From assembly GCA_017964005.1 (NCBI GenBank), contig JAGCSR010000043.1, positions 1 through 64,000 of the forward strand: a DNA stretch of 64,000 nucleotides. The letters are read 5' to 3'. Positions within the stretch are counted from its first letter, which is position 1, and each line of letters opens with the position of its first letter. Positions 33,152-42,780 of the stretch are shown here, piece after piece. The position numbers were made by a program, and so were the translations under genes. Under the pieces are notes generated by a model, which had not been told where the DNA came from, did no database searches, and saw nothing but the letters and a program-made list of their open reading frames with translations. This DNA is from Clostridiales bacterium. GTDB lineage: Bacteria > Bacillota > Clostridia > Saccharofermentanales > Saccharofermentanaceae.

Positions 33152-34303
33152 ATGGCACAGTATGATTATCTGATAGTTGGAGCAGGCTTGTTCGGTGCGG
33201 TATTTGCTCAGCAGGCAAAAGAAGAAGGCAAGACAGCTTTGGTGATCGATAAGAGGGATCACATTGCAGGCAATGTTTATACCGAGAAGATAGAGGGTAT
33301 TAATGTACATAAGTACGGAGCCCATATCTTCCACACGAACAACAAGAAAGTATGGGATTATGTTAACCGTTTTGCGGTATTCAACAGATTCACCAATTCT
33401 CCCGTAGCCAATTACAAGGGTGAGCTTTACAGCCTCCCGTTCAACATGTACACATTCAACAAGATGTGGGGTGTCGTTACGCCTGAAGAGGCTGAGGCGG
33501 TCATCGAGGAACAGAGAAGAGAGGCTGTGAAGGGATTTGCCAACGGCGAACCTTCCAATCTGGAAGAACAGGCGATCTCTCTTGTCGGTAAGGATATCTA
33601 TGAGAAACTGATCAAGGGGTATACGGAGAAACAGTGGGGAAGGCCCTGTAATGAACTTCCCAGTTTTATCATCAAGAGGCTCCCGGTCAGACTGATCTTC
33701 GATAACAATTACTTCAATGCCCTTTATCAGGGTATCCCGGTAGGCGGTTACACAAAGATGGTAGCAAATATGCTGGACGGGATCGAGGTCAGACTCGGTG
33801 TTGATTATCTCGAGAACAAGGAAGAGTTAGATAAGCTGGCTGATACCATCGTTTACACAGGCGCTATCGATGCTTACTTCGGTTATTCTCTGGGTAATCT
33901 CGAGTACAGATCCGTAAGATTTGAGAACGAGTTATTGGATAAGCCTAATTTCCAGGGCAACGCGGCCGTGAACTATACGGACAGCGAGACTCCCTGGACC
34001 AGGATAATCGAACATAAGTGGTTTGAATTCGGTAAAGATGAGGACGGTAGTGATCTTCCCAAGACGGTTATCTCCAGAGAATACAGTTCCGAGTGGAAAC
34101 TTGGAGATGAACCTTATTACCCGGTCAATGACGCGAAAAACGGGGATCTTTATCAGGAATATCGTAAACTTGCGGAAGAAGAGAATTCCCGTCTGGCTGC
34201 TGAAGGCAGAAAGATCATATTCGGAGGCAGACTCGGCGAATACAAGTATTACGATATGGATCAGGTAATCGATGCTGCCTTGAATTGTAAGAACAGCAAT
34301 TAA
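33152..34303 (+). CDS. glf: UDP-galactopyranose mutase
   Basis: A 383-residue flavoenzyme that converts UDP-galactopyranose to UDP-galactofuranose with reduced FAD. The FAD site is YLIVGAGLFGAVFA; GAHIFHTNNKKVW, YTEKQWG and FGGRLGEYKYYDMDQVI are Glf hallmarks, the last holding active-site residues. Full length. ATG 33152 is preferred over GTG 33149 given AGGAAGG at 33137-33143. Its presence implies galactofuranose in the surface glycan built by the neighbouring transferases. No galE is in the window apart from the SDR at 44009, whose substrate is unknown. Confidence 0.97.
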   Translation: MAQYDYLIVGAGLFGAVFAQQAKEEGKTALVIDKRDHIAGNVYTEKIEGINVHKYGAHIFHTNNKKVWDYVNRFAVFNRFTNSPVANYKGELYSLPFNMYTFNKMWGVVTPEEAEAVIEEQRREAVKGFANGEPSNLEEQAISLVGKDIYEKLIKGYTEKQWGRPCNELPSFIIKRLPVRLIFDNNYFNALYQGIPVGGYTKMVANMLDGIEVRLGVDYLENKEELDKLADTIVYTGAIDAYFGYSLGNLEYRSVRFENELLDKPNFQGNAAVNYTDSETPWTRIIEHKWFEFGKDEDGSDLPKTVISREYSSEWKLGDEPYYPVNDAKNGDLYQEYRKLAEEENSRLAAEGRKIIFGGRLGEYKYYDMDQVIDAALNCKNSN

Positions 34304-34359
34304 CCTGATGATATGGTATAATGTCCATTTAGCAGAAAACTGAATCAGAGGAGCCTAAT

Positions 34360-37300
34360 ATGAGCAGATTATCCGTGATAATTCCGGCAACAAAGAAGTT
34401 GTCGGTTATAGAGTCTTTGCTTAAGCAATCGGTCGAGGACATAGAGATATTGTGTGTTGTCCCGGACGGTTCTGAAGAAGATATATCCGAGACCGCAGGA
34501 TCAGATTCCATAAGGATAGTCAATTCCGATAAGCGTTCGGTCGGCGAACTCCTGAATAAAGGTATAAGCGAAGCGTCCGGAGACTATGTCTGCTTCTTAA
34601 GGCCTGACTTCGAACTGCTCGATTACTCTCTGGAATCTATTGTGAACAAGTTAAACAGGTATGATCTGGATGTTATCCGTTATGCTTATGTTGCTGTAGA
34701 TCCTGATACGGACACGACTGTTGACTATAATGACTGTCTGTTGAGAAAGATCAGGCCCGGAGATTTCCACAGAGCCATAGATCTTCTGGATCCGGTGATC
34801 AATAAGGTCAACAAAGAGGTCTGGTCCGGAATATCCAGGCGTTCATATCTTATCGACAATGGTATCTTCCTGTCCGACAGCGACTATCTGTTTGACAGGG
34901 CTTTTTACTATGAGACATACGGCAAAGGCGGTCTTACTTACATCTGCAGGGATATGCTTTACAAGGTGGAAGTAAAGGATGATATAGAGGCTGAAGTGGC
35001 AGGATATGCATCCAGGCTGCAGGAGATGAAGAGGATCGACGGATTCCTTTATGGTCTCGATCTTGACAGGGTTGACTTTGACAGGATCCTCGGATACGAA
35101 TATGAGGAACTTTATTCCTGGACTTCATTCTATGCAGGTCTGACTGATGACCGGGATAAGATCATAGAGGATACGAGGACATATATCTCTGGTGTTCCGT
35201 ACCGCTTCATCAGAAATTATCTTAAGCGTTTTGACGGAATGGTCGAGAAGATCCCCACAGAGGTACCGGAAGAACTGCCTTTACATAAGTACGGCAAGAT
35301 ATCTTTCTATCACGAGAAATGCGATGCCCCCAAGGTGTCAGTGGTAATACCGACTTATAACCAGGAAGAATACCTTAATGAGGCTCTGGCAAGTCTTACC
35401 ACCCAGACTCTTGAGGAGATGGAATTCATATGTGTCAATGACGGATCTACCGATAAGTGCATGACTATCTATTATGAGTACGCCAATATAGACAAGCGTT
35501 TTACTCTGATAGATAAAGCCAATTCCGGATACGGTCATTCCATGAATGTAGGTATAGATGCTTCCACCGGAGAGTATCTCGGGATCCTGGAGCCTGATGA
35601 TTATGTTGTTCCCAATATGTTCGCAGACTTGTATAAGATCGCCAAGGCAAAAGACCTGGATCTTATAAAGGCAGACTTCAACAGATTTGTCGTTAATCCT
35701 GACGGTTCAACAACTTCCAAGCGCAATAACCTGTCTAATGACAAGAGCTACTATAACAGGGTCCTTTGCCCCGGAGATGAGCAGAAGACATTCCTGTTTA
35801 TCATGAACACATGGTCCGGTATCTACTCCATGGCTTTCCTTAACAAGTGGAAGATCCGTCACAATGAGACGCCGGGTGCATCTTATCAGGACAACGGCTT
35901 CTGGTTCCAGACATTCATCCGTGCAAAGAAAGCTTATTTTGTTGATAAGCCTTACTACATGAACAGGAGAGATAATCCGAATTCTTCAATGTTCAGTAAG
36001 GGTAAGTTCTATTGCGTAACGAATGAATATAAGTTCATTTGGGAGATATTGGAGAAGGATCCCGAATTGGCCGAGAAGTTTGAGCAGATATTCTACAGGA
36101 AGAAGTTCGGCAACTTCCTCACAACTTATTACAGGATCGCTGCGGACTGCAAGAAGCAGTATCTTGAGCATTTCAGGGATGAATTCCTTCCGCTTATGCA
36201 GGGAGGCCTTTTGGACCGTGAATGGTATGATGATAACTCCTGGACTATCTTAAGTGAGATCATCGAACAGGGCGGAGCGTATTGGGATAAGATACGTGTG
36301 TCGGTAATAATGCCTGTGTACAATGCGGAAGAGTGGATCAGGGATTGTCTTGATTCGATCTTTGCCAAAGATGAAGTCCACACGGAATGCATCTGTGTTG
36401 ATGACGGTTCCACGGATAATACCCTCAGCATCCTTCGCGAATATGAAGAGAAGGATTACAGGATCAAGGTAATCACACAGGAGAACGGAGGCGCCGGCAA
36501 AGCCAGGAATAACGGTATGCAGTATGCTTCCGGTGAGTACTGGATGTTCCTCGATTGTGATGATGTTTTTGAAGCGGATACATTGAGGATGGTCTATAAT
36601 TTCTCTCACTGCCGTCAGTCAGATATTACGGTGTTCAGGAGCAATCAGTTTGCTACTGAAGTATATAAGGCTTCCCCGATGCAATATACGATCAAGCCCG
36701 AGTGGCTTCCTGCCGAGCAGCCTTTTGCCGGAACAGATATCAAAGACAACATATTTGCGGCGTTTGTGGGCTGGCCTTGGGATAAGATGTTCAGAGCAGA
36801 CTTCATCAAGGAGACAGGCCTGACATTCCAGGAGCAGAGAACCACAAATGACTTGTTATTTGTATTCTCTTCGATCGTTAAAGCTGAGCGTATCTTCACC
36901 ATGAATACCGTTCTTGCCCATCACAGAAGACTGACCGACAGCCTGTCGGTTACAAGAGAGAAGAGCTGGTTCTGCTTCTACGATGCTCTCTGTGCCCTGA
37001 AGAAGCAGCTGATCGAATGGGATCTTTATGACAGATTCGAAAGAGACTTTATCAGCTATTCTTTGAACTTCTCATTATGGAACCTTAATTCGCTCAAGGG
37101 TGAAGCATACTATAAGCTGTATGAGAAACTGACGACCGAATGGTGGGATAACCTGGGTGTTACGGGCAAGCCGGAATACTATTTCTATAATTCTATCGAC
37201 TATGTCCAGTATCAGCAGGTGTTGTCGATGTCTGCCGAGGATTATCTGTACTTGAGGTTCGATCAGAATCAGCAGAAGGTACAGGCCCTGAATACTTCCA

Positions 37301-37527
37301 ACACCAACAATCTCAAGAAGTTCAAGGACAGTGAGAAGGTGCTCCAAAATACCAAAAAGGATCTTCAGAAGGTTAAGAAGGATCTGGATAATGCTAAGAA
37401 GGAACTTCAGAAAACAAAGAAGGAACTTAACACTGCCAAAGGTGACCTGAAGAATATCAAAGAGAGCAAATCCTATAAACTTACTTCGAAGATGAGAAAG
37501 GTGAAGAAAAAGATCTCCGGCAAGTAA
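34360..37527 (+). CDS. Triple GT2 glycosyltransferase, 1055 aa
   Basis: Three GT2 domains in one chain. The first (about 1-310) is degenerate: it begins LSVIIPATKKLSVIESLL and has FLRPDFELLD in place of a DxD motif, so it is probably inactive or structural. The second (about 325-620) has VSVVIPTYNQEEYLNEAL, NDGSTDK and a LEPDDYV metal motif. The third (about 645-930) has VSVIMPVYNAEEWIRDCL, DDGSTDN and FLDCDDV. The C-terminus is a lysine-rich heptad coiled coil ending KESKSYKLTSKMRKVKKK. It may add two different sugars processively. It has its own AGGAG site and lies 56 nt after glf. A strong terminator follows. Confidence 0.9.
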   Translation: MSRLSVIIPATKKLSVIESLLKQSVEDIEILCVVPDGSEEDISETAGSDSIRIVNSDKRSVGELLNKGISEASGDYVCFLRPDFELLDYSLESIVNKLNRYDLDVIRYAYVAVDPDTDTTVDYNDCLLRKIRPGDFHRAIDLLDPVINKVNKEVWSGISRRSYLIDNGIFLSDSDYLFDRAFYYETYGKGGLTYICRDMLYKVEVKDDIEAEVAGYASRLQEMKRIDGFLYGLDLDRVDFDRILGYEYEELYSWTSFYAGLTDDRDKIIEDTRTYISGVPYRFIRNYLKRFDGMVEKIPTEVPEELPLHKYGKISFYHEKCDAPKVSVVIPTYNQEEYLNEALASLTTQTLEEMEFICVNDGSTDKCMTIYYEYANIDKRFTLIDKANSGYGHSMNVGIDASTGEYLGILEPDDYVVPNMFADLYKIAKAKDLDLIKADFNRFVVNPDGSTTSKRNNLSNDKSYYNRVLCPGDEQKTFLFIMNTWSGIYSMAFLNKWKIRHNETPGASYQDNGFWFQTFIRAKKAYFVDKPYYMNRRDNPNSSMFSKGKFYCVTNEYKFIWEILEKDPELAEKFEQIFYRKKFGNFLTTYYRIAADCKKQYLEHFRDEFLPLMQGGLLDREWYDDNSWTILSEIIEQGGAYWDKIRVSVIMPVYNAEEWIRDCLDSIFAKDEVHTECICVDDGSTDNTLSILREYEEKDYRIKVITQENGGAGKARNNGMQYASGEYWMFLDCDDVFEADTLRMVYNFSHCRQSDITVFRSNQFATEVYKASPMQYTIKPEWLPAEQPFAGTDIKDNIFAAFVGWPWDKMFRADFIKETGLTFQEQRTTNDLLFVFSSIVKAERIFTMNTVLAHHRRLTDSLSVTREKSWFCFYDALCALKKQLIEWDLYDRFERDFISYSLNFSLWNLNSLKGEAYYKLYEKLTTEWWDNLGVTGKPEYYFYNSIDYVQYQQVLSMSAEDYLYLRFDQNQQKVQALNTSNTNNLKKFKDSEKVLQNTKKDLQKVKKDLDNAKKELQKTKKELNTAKGDLKNIKESKSYKLTSKMRKVKKKISGK

Positions 37528-37554
37528 TTGCCTGCAACAGATACTTATGAATGA

Positions 37555-37598
37555 AACAGGTGCATATGACTATGGGTCATGTGCACCTGTTGTTTTTT
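37555..37598 (+). terminator. Strong terminator after the triple GT2 gene
   Basis: AACAGGTGCA (37555-37564) pairs with TGCACCTGTT (37582-37591), extended by ATGAC/GTCAT, and is followed by TTTTTT (37593-37598). Confidence 0.93.
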
Positions 37599-37619
37599 GG
37601 TATAGATCGTGATGACGGT

Positions 37620-39722
37620 TTATCTTGCTTTCCACTCGCAATGTAAGTACAGGATCTGTCCTGCCTCAACGGGAACATCTGTCTTAACGGGACGGTCGTG
37701 CCACAGACAAACGGGTTCTCCGATCTTCTCTTCAGAATCGATCTTGAATGATGTTACCTTCAGCCACTGCGGTATCTTCTCACCGTCAACAACCTTATTA
37801 GGGCTTCTCAAGGCGATATTAAGGGTTCCGGCAACATTGGACCTGACGGATACATCCAGGATACCGGCTGTGGATTCGACGGTCGTTCCGACACCGTTCT
37901 TCTGGAACCACTTAGGATAGCCGACCAGAGAATCAGGATCCGAAACGGTCAGAAGATCATAATCTTTGCCGCATATATCCAATCTGGACTTGTTAACCAA
38001 TACGGTATCATCAACGGCAACACCGAAAACATCAGTCTTTTTCTCTTCATCGGAAATGGAAGCGGATTCACGGTTGGCTTCAACATCCCGGATCAGTCTG
38101 TCAATAGCGAGGACCGCATGAGCAAATCTCAAGGGGAAATAGGGATTGTTTCTGGCAAAGCTGTCTGCATAATCATAGATTGCTTTATCGAACCACTTCG
38201 TGAAACGCTCAACCAGAGCGGCATCGTGGAAGACCTCAAGCTGATATTTCTCTGTATCTGCACGCAGCAATTCGGTATTATCGGATCCTTCGATATTCTC
38301 GCTCATAGGAGCAAAAGTGAAGGAGCTGTCAGCAGGAATATCCTTCTTCTCATAAGGAAATTGCGCATTGATCCTGTCGGCGAATTCAACCGTATCCTCG
38401 TTGAGCTTTCTGCCGCTGTCAAATCTGGTATCCAACAGGAATCTTGCGTATCTGCTCATTACGATAGTGTAAAGGAGGTTGGTATCCTCGCACTCGGCAT
38501 CGTTCAGTGTCAGCTGCTGAAGCATAGGATCCATTACCGGGGACAGCTTCATTGAGCCTGTAACATATGCTTCAACACATATCCTTCCGAAATGATTACG
38601 GGAATAGCATTCTCTGAAGAGATCGAAGGAATACATGGAAGAATCAGGTTCGTTAAGCTGATATTGTTTATCGATCCAGGCAACAGTCTCATCCAGGACT
38701 TTCTTGCAGGAATCCCTGTTCCCCTTGGACACGCGATAAGGATATCTGTCTGCGCTGCTGTATTGCTTTACATAGAATTCCTTAAGCGGCATGTACCAGT
38801 AAGGTCTGATCATCTCTCCGCCGAATCCGCCAAACCAAATATATTTGTCGTTATATGTCCAAGCGGGGTAGGTCAATTCTTTCTCGCTGTACATCTTGAT
38901 GTCATATGCGACGTTGAGAACATCTTCTTTGCTCATGTAGATGGACTTTGTATCGAAAACATGATCATTTAGTTTGAAACCGTATTTTTCAGCCATCTCG
39001 CTGGCGATCTCAAAGTCTTCCACATGGGTATGCTTCCCGTCGTTCAGTGATCTTATGCTTATCTTGCTGAGATCTACCCCTGAGGTAAGGAAGAACAGGA
39101 ATACGAACCTGCTGTCCATTCCGCCGGACAGATCGAACAGGATCTTGTCAGTATTGAGGGAAATGTTCTTAATGATCCTTACCCATTTCTCGTACCACTG
39201 ATCCAGGATCTTCAGGCCTTCTTCAGACGCAACGGGGACCTTATTGTATTTGTAGTCGGTATATTCGTAATCGACAGTCCCGTTCTCGTTTATCCTGACG
39301 GTAGCGTATGAGGGGACCTGTACGATCTCATTGATATAGGTCTTCTCATAGGATAACGTTGTGATCCAGGTTGACAGATAGTGATTACATACATCACGGT
39401 TCAAGGATAGATAATGATCCTTCTTAACATGGTCCACCAGCTTAATGTAGGAATTGCTGACCGCAAAATATCCGTCATGCTGATATATGTAAAGACCGAA
39501 ATTGCCGGCAAAATCCTGTCTGATTAAGACCTGCCCGTTCTTATTCTCTATGTGCACATAGGTTCCGACTCCGTCGAGCTTCGAAGGATCGAGTTCTCCG
39601 GCCCTGTCTGCTTCGTACAGGCCGTCGTTTTGAAGAATGAATCCGTAGATCTTGTTCTCGACGGTTTTGTAATTGTTGCTGTCAACAACAAAAAAATACT
39701 TGTCCTCGTTGAATATATTCAT
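37620..39722 (-). CDS. Asparagine-synthase-like ATP-pyrophosphatase enzyme, no glutaminase cysteine
   Basis: A 700-residue protein with the fold order of AsnB. Residues 1-150 resemble an Ntn-type glutamine amidotransferase domain, but the chain starts MNIF rather than MC, so the catalytic cysteine is missing and ammonia release from glutamine is unlikely. The synthetase domain has the PP-loop FDLSGGMDSRF near residue 195-205 and GGFGGEMIRP. The last roughly 100 residues look like a beta-sandwich, an unusual addition. In glycan loci such proteins may amidate uronic acids or activate carboxylates with ATP; the two UDP-sugar dehydrogenases nearby could supply uronates (inference). On the minus strand with the GT8 gene, convergent to the GT2 block. 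Confidence 0.8.
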   Translation of the reverse strand: MNIFNEDKYFFVVDSNNYKTVENKIYGFILQNDGLYEADRAGELDPSKLDGVGTYVHIENKNGQVLIRQDFAGNFGLYIYQHDGYFAVSNSYIKLVDHVKKDHYLSLNRDVCNHYLSTWITTLSYEKTYINEIVQVPSYATVRINENGTVDYEYTDYKYNKVPVASEEGLKILDQWYEKWVRIIKNISLNTDKILFDLSGGMDSRFVFLFFLTSGVDLSKISIRSLNDGKHTHVEDFEIASEMAEKYGFKLNDHVFDTKSIYMSKEDVLNVAYDIKMYSEKELTYPAWTYNDKYIWFGGFGGEMIRPYWYMPLKEFYVKQYSSADRYPYRVSKGNRDSCKKVLDETVAWIDKQYQLNEPDSSMYSFDLFRECYSRNHFGRICVEAYVTGSMKLSPVMDPMLQQLTLNDAECEDTNLLYTIVMSRYARFLLDTRFDSGRKLNEDTVEFADRINAQFPYEKKDIPADSSFTFAPMSENIEGSDNTELLRADTEKYQLEVFHDAALVERFTKWFDKAIYDYADSFARNNPYFPLRFAHAVLAIDRLIRDVEANRESASISDEEKKTDVFGVAVDDTVLVNKSRLDICGKDYDLLTVSDPDSLVGYPKWFQKNGVGTTVESTAGILDVSVRSNVAGTLNIALRSPNKVVDGEKIPQWLKVTSFKIDSEEKIGEPVCLWHDRPVKTDVPVEAGQILYLHCEWKAR

Positions 39723-39849
39723 AACAGCTTTGTCGAGAGATGAACAGTCCCGACCCTCCCTCTTAATTTGATTTGTAAATTATACAATAGTGTATGGCGG
39801 ATTTCTATCAAGAGGGAAGATGCAAGGCTATGTTATCTGTAAATAACAA

Positions 39850-41460
39850 TCATTTTTTCGATTTTTTGATCTTCCTCTTGATGAACCTGAACGGTTTGCT
39901 CAGGCCCTTAGCGAACCTGTATGTGGAAGAATTCTTGATATCTTTCAGTTCTTTATTGGATTTAGACAGACGTTTATTAAGGTCCTTTACCTTGGCATTC
40001 AATTCAGCCTCATGCTTTACATGGCCTTCATTAGACTTTGTCAGATCCTTTATCTCGCCGGTATATTTGGAGATGACGTCTTTCTGGCGGGATATCTTCT
40101 TCTTCTGCTCTTTTATGGTTATCCCGCGTTCGGCTTTCTCCTTATATGTCAATTGGAGTTTGGCATTGATCTCTGATTTCTCGTCATAGGTCTTCTGCAG
40201 CAAAGCTCCCAGTTCGGATTTCTCCTGATATGTCTGCTGGAGCTTGGCATTGATCTCCGACTTCTCGTCATAGGTCTTCTGCAGCAAAGCTCCCAGCTCG
40301 GATTTCTCCTGATATGTCTGCTGGAGTTTGGCATTGATCTCCGATTTCTCGTCATAGGTCTTCTGCAGCAAAGCTCCCAGTTCGGATTTCTCCTGATATG
40401 TCTGCTGGAGCTTGGCGTTTAACTCGGATTTTTCCTCATAGGTCTGCTTGAGCTTAGCGTTGAGTTCTGACTTCTCATCATAAGTTTGCTGTAGCCGCGA
40501 ATGCAAGTCAGATTTCTCCCGTTGATATCTTTCTTCGTTATCATTTCTTAGTTTTATTCCTGACCGGTTTGCGAACTCAAGAAGGGTTTGAAGATCGTAG
40601 TGTTTTTGACACAGTTCGAACGCGCAGGTCCACCAAGCGGCTGAATAATCAGATCCGAAAGTTTCCCATGGTTTAACCCTGTCGGCATAGTGGATGATTA
40701 CAGGATCGCTGCATGCTGCAGCCCATTCGTCTTTGGAATAGCAGCGGGGAAGGAAAGAATAATCCTCCTTCTCATAGCATTCATCTGAGGAGTTCCTGTA
40801 CTTGGTCATTGAATTATATATCGGCGGCAGGACCATGATCTTGCCGTAACATACTTTGTTCAATATATCCTGGTCTTGGGATTTGAAGTTAGCCGAGACA
40901 TATTTCTCGAACTGTTCGGACAGATTATCTTCTCTCATTTGTTTTAGGTTTATCAGCAGGACACCGGCATTGACATATTGGTCGAAAGCGGCGATCCCGA
41001 GATACTCCGCCAGATTCTTCATCCTTTCTTCGGATGAATAGTAACCGGCAGCTTTTACTCCGGCCAGGTAGTTGCTGCCCATATCGGTCCCGAACAGAGG
41101 CAGAAGATCTTTCCTGACTACGATATCTACATCAAGATACAGGCACTTATCCGCATCCAGGATCTCGGGCAATTTGAGTCTGTAGTAGGTAGGGATGGTG
41201 ATGTGCTGTATGTTGATCGAGGCATCCTTGTACTGATCCTGCATGTTGATGAAGGTGACTTCGCTGTTATTGAAGTCGTTTGCCAGCGAGTTTATAACAT
41301 CTTTGTTCTTTTTGTCAAAATCATCAGGCACCAAAACAGTAACAACATAATCTGTATTTTCGCCCTTGCTGGTCAAAAGTGAATAAAGTGTCACCAAAAG
41401 CGGGATGAAATACCCGTTATCAGAGGCAAGGACGATATTTACCCGATCTTTCTTATCCAT
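39850..41460 (-). CDS. GT8 glycosyltransferase with long 14-residue-repeat coiled coil
   Basis: A 536-residue protein. Residues 1-290 form a GT8 domain: VNIVLASDNGYFIPLLVTLYS, the DxD site in LYLDVDIVVRKDL, YVNAGVLLINL, and IIHYADRVKPWE. Residues about 325-446 are nine 14-residue units (two heptads each) on the theme TYDEKSELNAKLQQ, so a long parallel coiled coil is likely. A further charged coil leads to the tail SSTYRFAKGLSKPFRFIKRK shared in style with the other transferases here. It probably transfers glucose or galactose from the nucleotide donor to a membrane-bound acceptor. The coil may set oligomer state or reach. The start sits before a 305-nt gap. Confidence 0.9.
   Translation of the reverse strand: MDKKDRVNIVLASDNGYFIPLLVTLYSLLTSKGENTDYVVTVLVPDDFDKKNKDVINSLANDFNNSEVTFINMQDQYKDASINIQHITIPTYYRLKLPEILDADKCLYLDVDIVVRKDLLPLFGTDMGSNYLAGVKAAGYYSSEERMKNLAEYLGIAAFDQYVNAGVLLINLKQMREDNLSEQFEKYVSANFKSQDQDILNKVCYGKIMVLPPIYNSMTKYRNSSDECYEKEDYSFLPRCYSKDEWAAACSDPVIIHYADRVKPWETFGSDYSAAWWTCAFELCQKHYDLQTLLEFANRSGIKLRNDNEERYQREKSDLHSRLQQTYDEKSELNAKLKQTYEEKSELNAKLQQTYQEKSELGALLQKTYDEKSEINAKLQQTYQEKSELGALLQKTYDEKSEINAKLQQTYQEKSELGALLQKTYDEKSEINAKLQLTYKEKAERGITIKEQKKKISRQKDVISKYTGEIKDLTKSNEGHVKHEAELNAKVKDLNKRLSKSNKELKDIKNSSTYRFAKGLSKPFRFIKRKIKKSKK
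40123..40488 (-). repeat. In-frame tandem repeat, 42 bp units in an 84-bp higher-order period
   Basis: Inside the GT8 coil region. TCTCCTGATATG recurs on the plus strand at 40221, 40305 and 40389, exactly 84 bp apart. Each 84-bp unit encodes 28 residues. Copy number could change by slippage and would alter the coil by whole heptads. Confidence 0.9.
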
Positions 41461-41696
41461 GTTCCGGTACTCCTATTACTTTTTGGCAGTTGTTACATTT
41501 ATCCAAGGTATTATAGCACAAAAATATTTACGGAAATGGTAATCACGTATGTTAGTCTGCCATCCGTCCGAGGTTATCTGCAGGTATGATCCGGGGATTT
41601 ATTGAATTAGCTTGTTCCTGCAGGAAGTATTATGCCTGATGAACAAACCAGGACCCGATTATAACGAAATGTTCGTTGTTGTGCTGATTCCCGAGA

Positions 41697-41726
41697 TTGA
41701 GCAAGTTTCGGGTTTAATGGTATAAT
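41697..41726 (+). promoter_or_regulatory. Promoter of the nucleotide-sugar operon
   Basis: TTGAGC (41697-41702), an 18-bp spacer and TATAAT (41721-41726). The remaining 41461-41690 gap has no recognisable gene. Confidence 0.7.
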
Positions 41727-41765
41727 CTTACAGATATAGTCAGCTCGAAGGGAGAGGACATTCGT

Positions 41766-42776
41766 TTGTCCGGTATCTGTATGAAAGTAGTTCAAGTAGG
41801 TTATGGTTATTGGGGAGCCAACATCTCCAAGAAGCTTGTTGCTTCATCTAAGTTTGAATTCAAGGCTTTATGTGAGATATTGCCTGACCGCGCGGCGAAG
41901 GCCAGACGTGAACTCCCTGATTATGTGGAGATTAGCGATAATTACGAGAATTATCTGGACGATCCCGAGATTACGGGTTTTGTCATCGCGACGCAGACCG
42001 TTAATACCTTTGATATCGGAATGAAGGCTATGGCGGCCGGCAAGAATGTCTTCATGGAGAAGCCTCTTGCTACAACTGTTGAAAGATCCTATAAGCTGAA
42101 GGAGCAGGCTGAGAAGTACGGCGTTATCCTTCACTGCGACCATATAATGCTCTACAATCCCTATTACCGCTACATCAAGAAGATGTATGACGCAGGTGAT
42201 CTGGGTGACCTTATCGGTTATGATACCCAGAAGCTCAATCTCGGTCCCATCAGGAAAGATGTGGATGCCCTGATGGATCTTGCCGTACACGACGTCGCTG
42301 TAATCGACTGGCTTTCCGGGGGTAAGGAACCTTTGGAACTGTCTGCCATCGGACATATTCCGTTCGGCGAGCACGAGACCAATACTTACCTTACGATGAA
42401 GTATGACGGCTTTGTAGCTCACCTTCATTCTTCCTGGATGTCCCCTCTGAAGATCAGACAGACCGTGATCACGGGTACGAAGAAGACTGTCATTTTCGAT
42501 GATATGGCTCAGGACAGGGTAAAGGTCTACGATTACGGTATCAATGTAGAGCCTGCAGACAGATACGAAGACTATCAGTACACCAACAGGAAGGACGGGA
42601 TCTATATTCCCGAGATCCAGTTTGAGGATTCTCTTCAGAACAGCCTTGAGTTTTTCGAGAATTGTGTACAGACGGGAACGCAGTCACTGTCAGGTCCCGA
42701 TCCGTCAATCCGTGTAATGAAGGTTCTTGAGTGGGCCGAGAAAGATATGAAACCTATGTTCAGAGAGAAGGTATAA
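41766..42776 (+). CDS. Gfo/Idh/MocA-family sugar oxidoreductase
   Basis: A 336-residue NAD(P)-dependent oxidoreductase. The dinucleotide site is VVQVGYGYWGANISKKL, the catalytic lysine is in MEKPLAT, and DLAVHDVAVIDWL carries the paired Asp/His. Translation may start at TTG 41766, which is 7 nt from GAGAGGA, or ATG 41781. It opens a run of at least four genes with gaps of 1-6 nt (aminotransferase, SDR, acyltransferase), so it probably oxidises C3 or another carbon of a nucleotide sugar before transamination. The exact sugar is not known. Similar to WlbA/FdtA-context enzymes. Confidence 0.88.
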   Translation: MSGICMKVVQVGYGYWGANISKKLVASSKFEFKALCEILPDRAAKARRELPDYVEISDNYENYLDDPEITGFVIATQTVNTFDIGMKAMAAGKNVFMEKPLATTVERSYKLKEQAEKYGVILHCDHIMLYNPYYRYIKKMYDAGDLGDLIGYDTQKLNLGPIRKDVDALMDLAVHDVAVIDWLSGGKEPLELSAIGHIPFGEHETNTYLTMKYDGFVAHLHSSWMSPLKIRQTVITGTKKTVIFDDMAQDRVKVYDYGINVEPADRYEDYQYTNRKDGIYIPEIQFEDSLQNSLEFFENCVQTGTQSLSGPDPSIRVMKVLEWAEKDMKPMFREKV

Positions 42777-42780
42777 CAAG

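Noticed and set aside
41461..41765. A minus-strand 62-codon frame at 41607-41795
   Set aside because: It runs across the clear plus-strand promoter and start and has no ribosome site.
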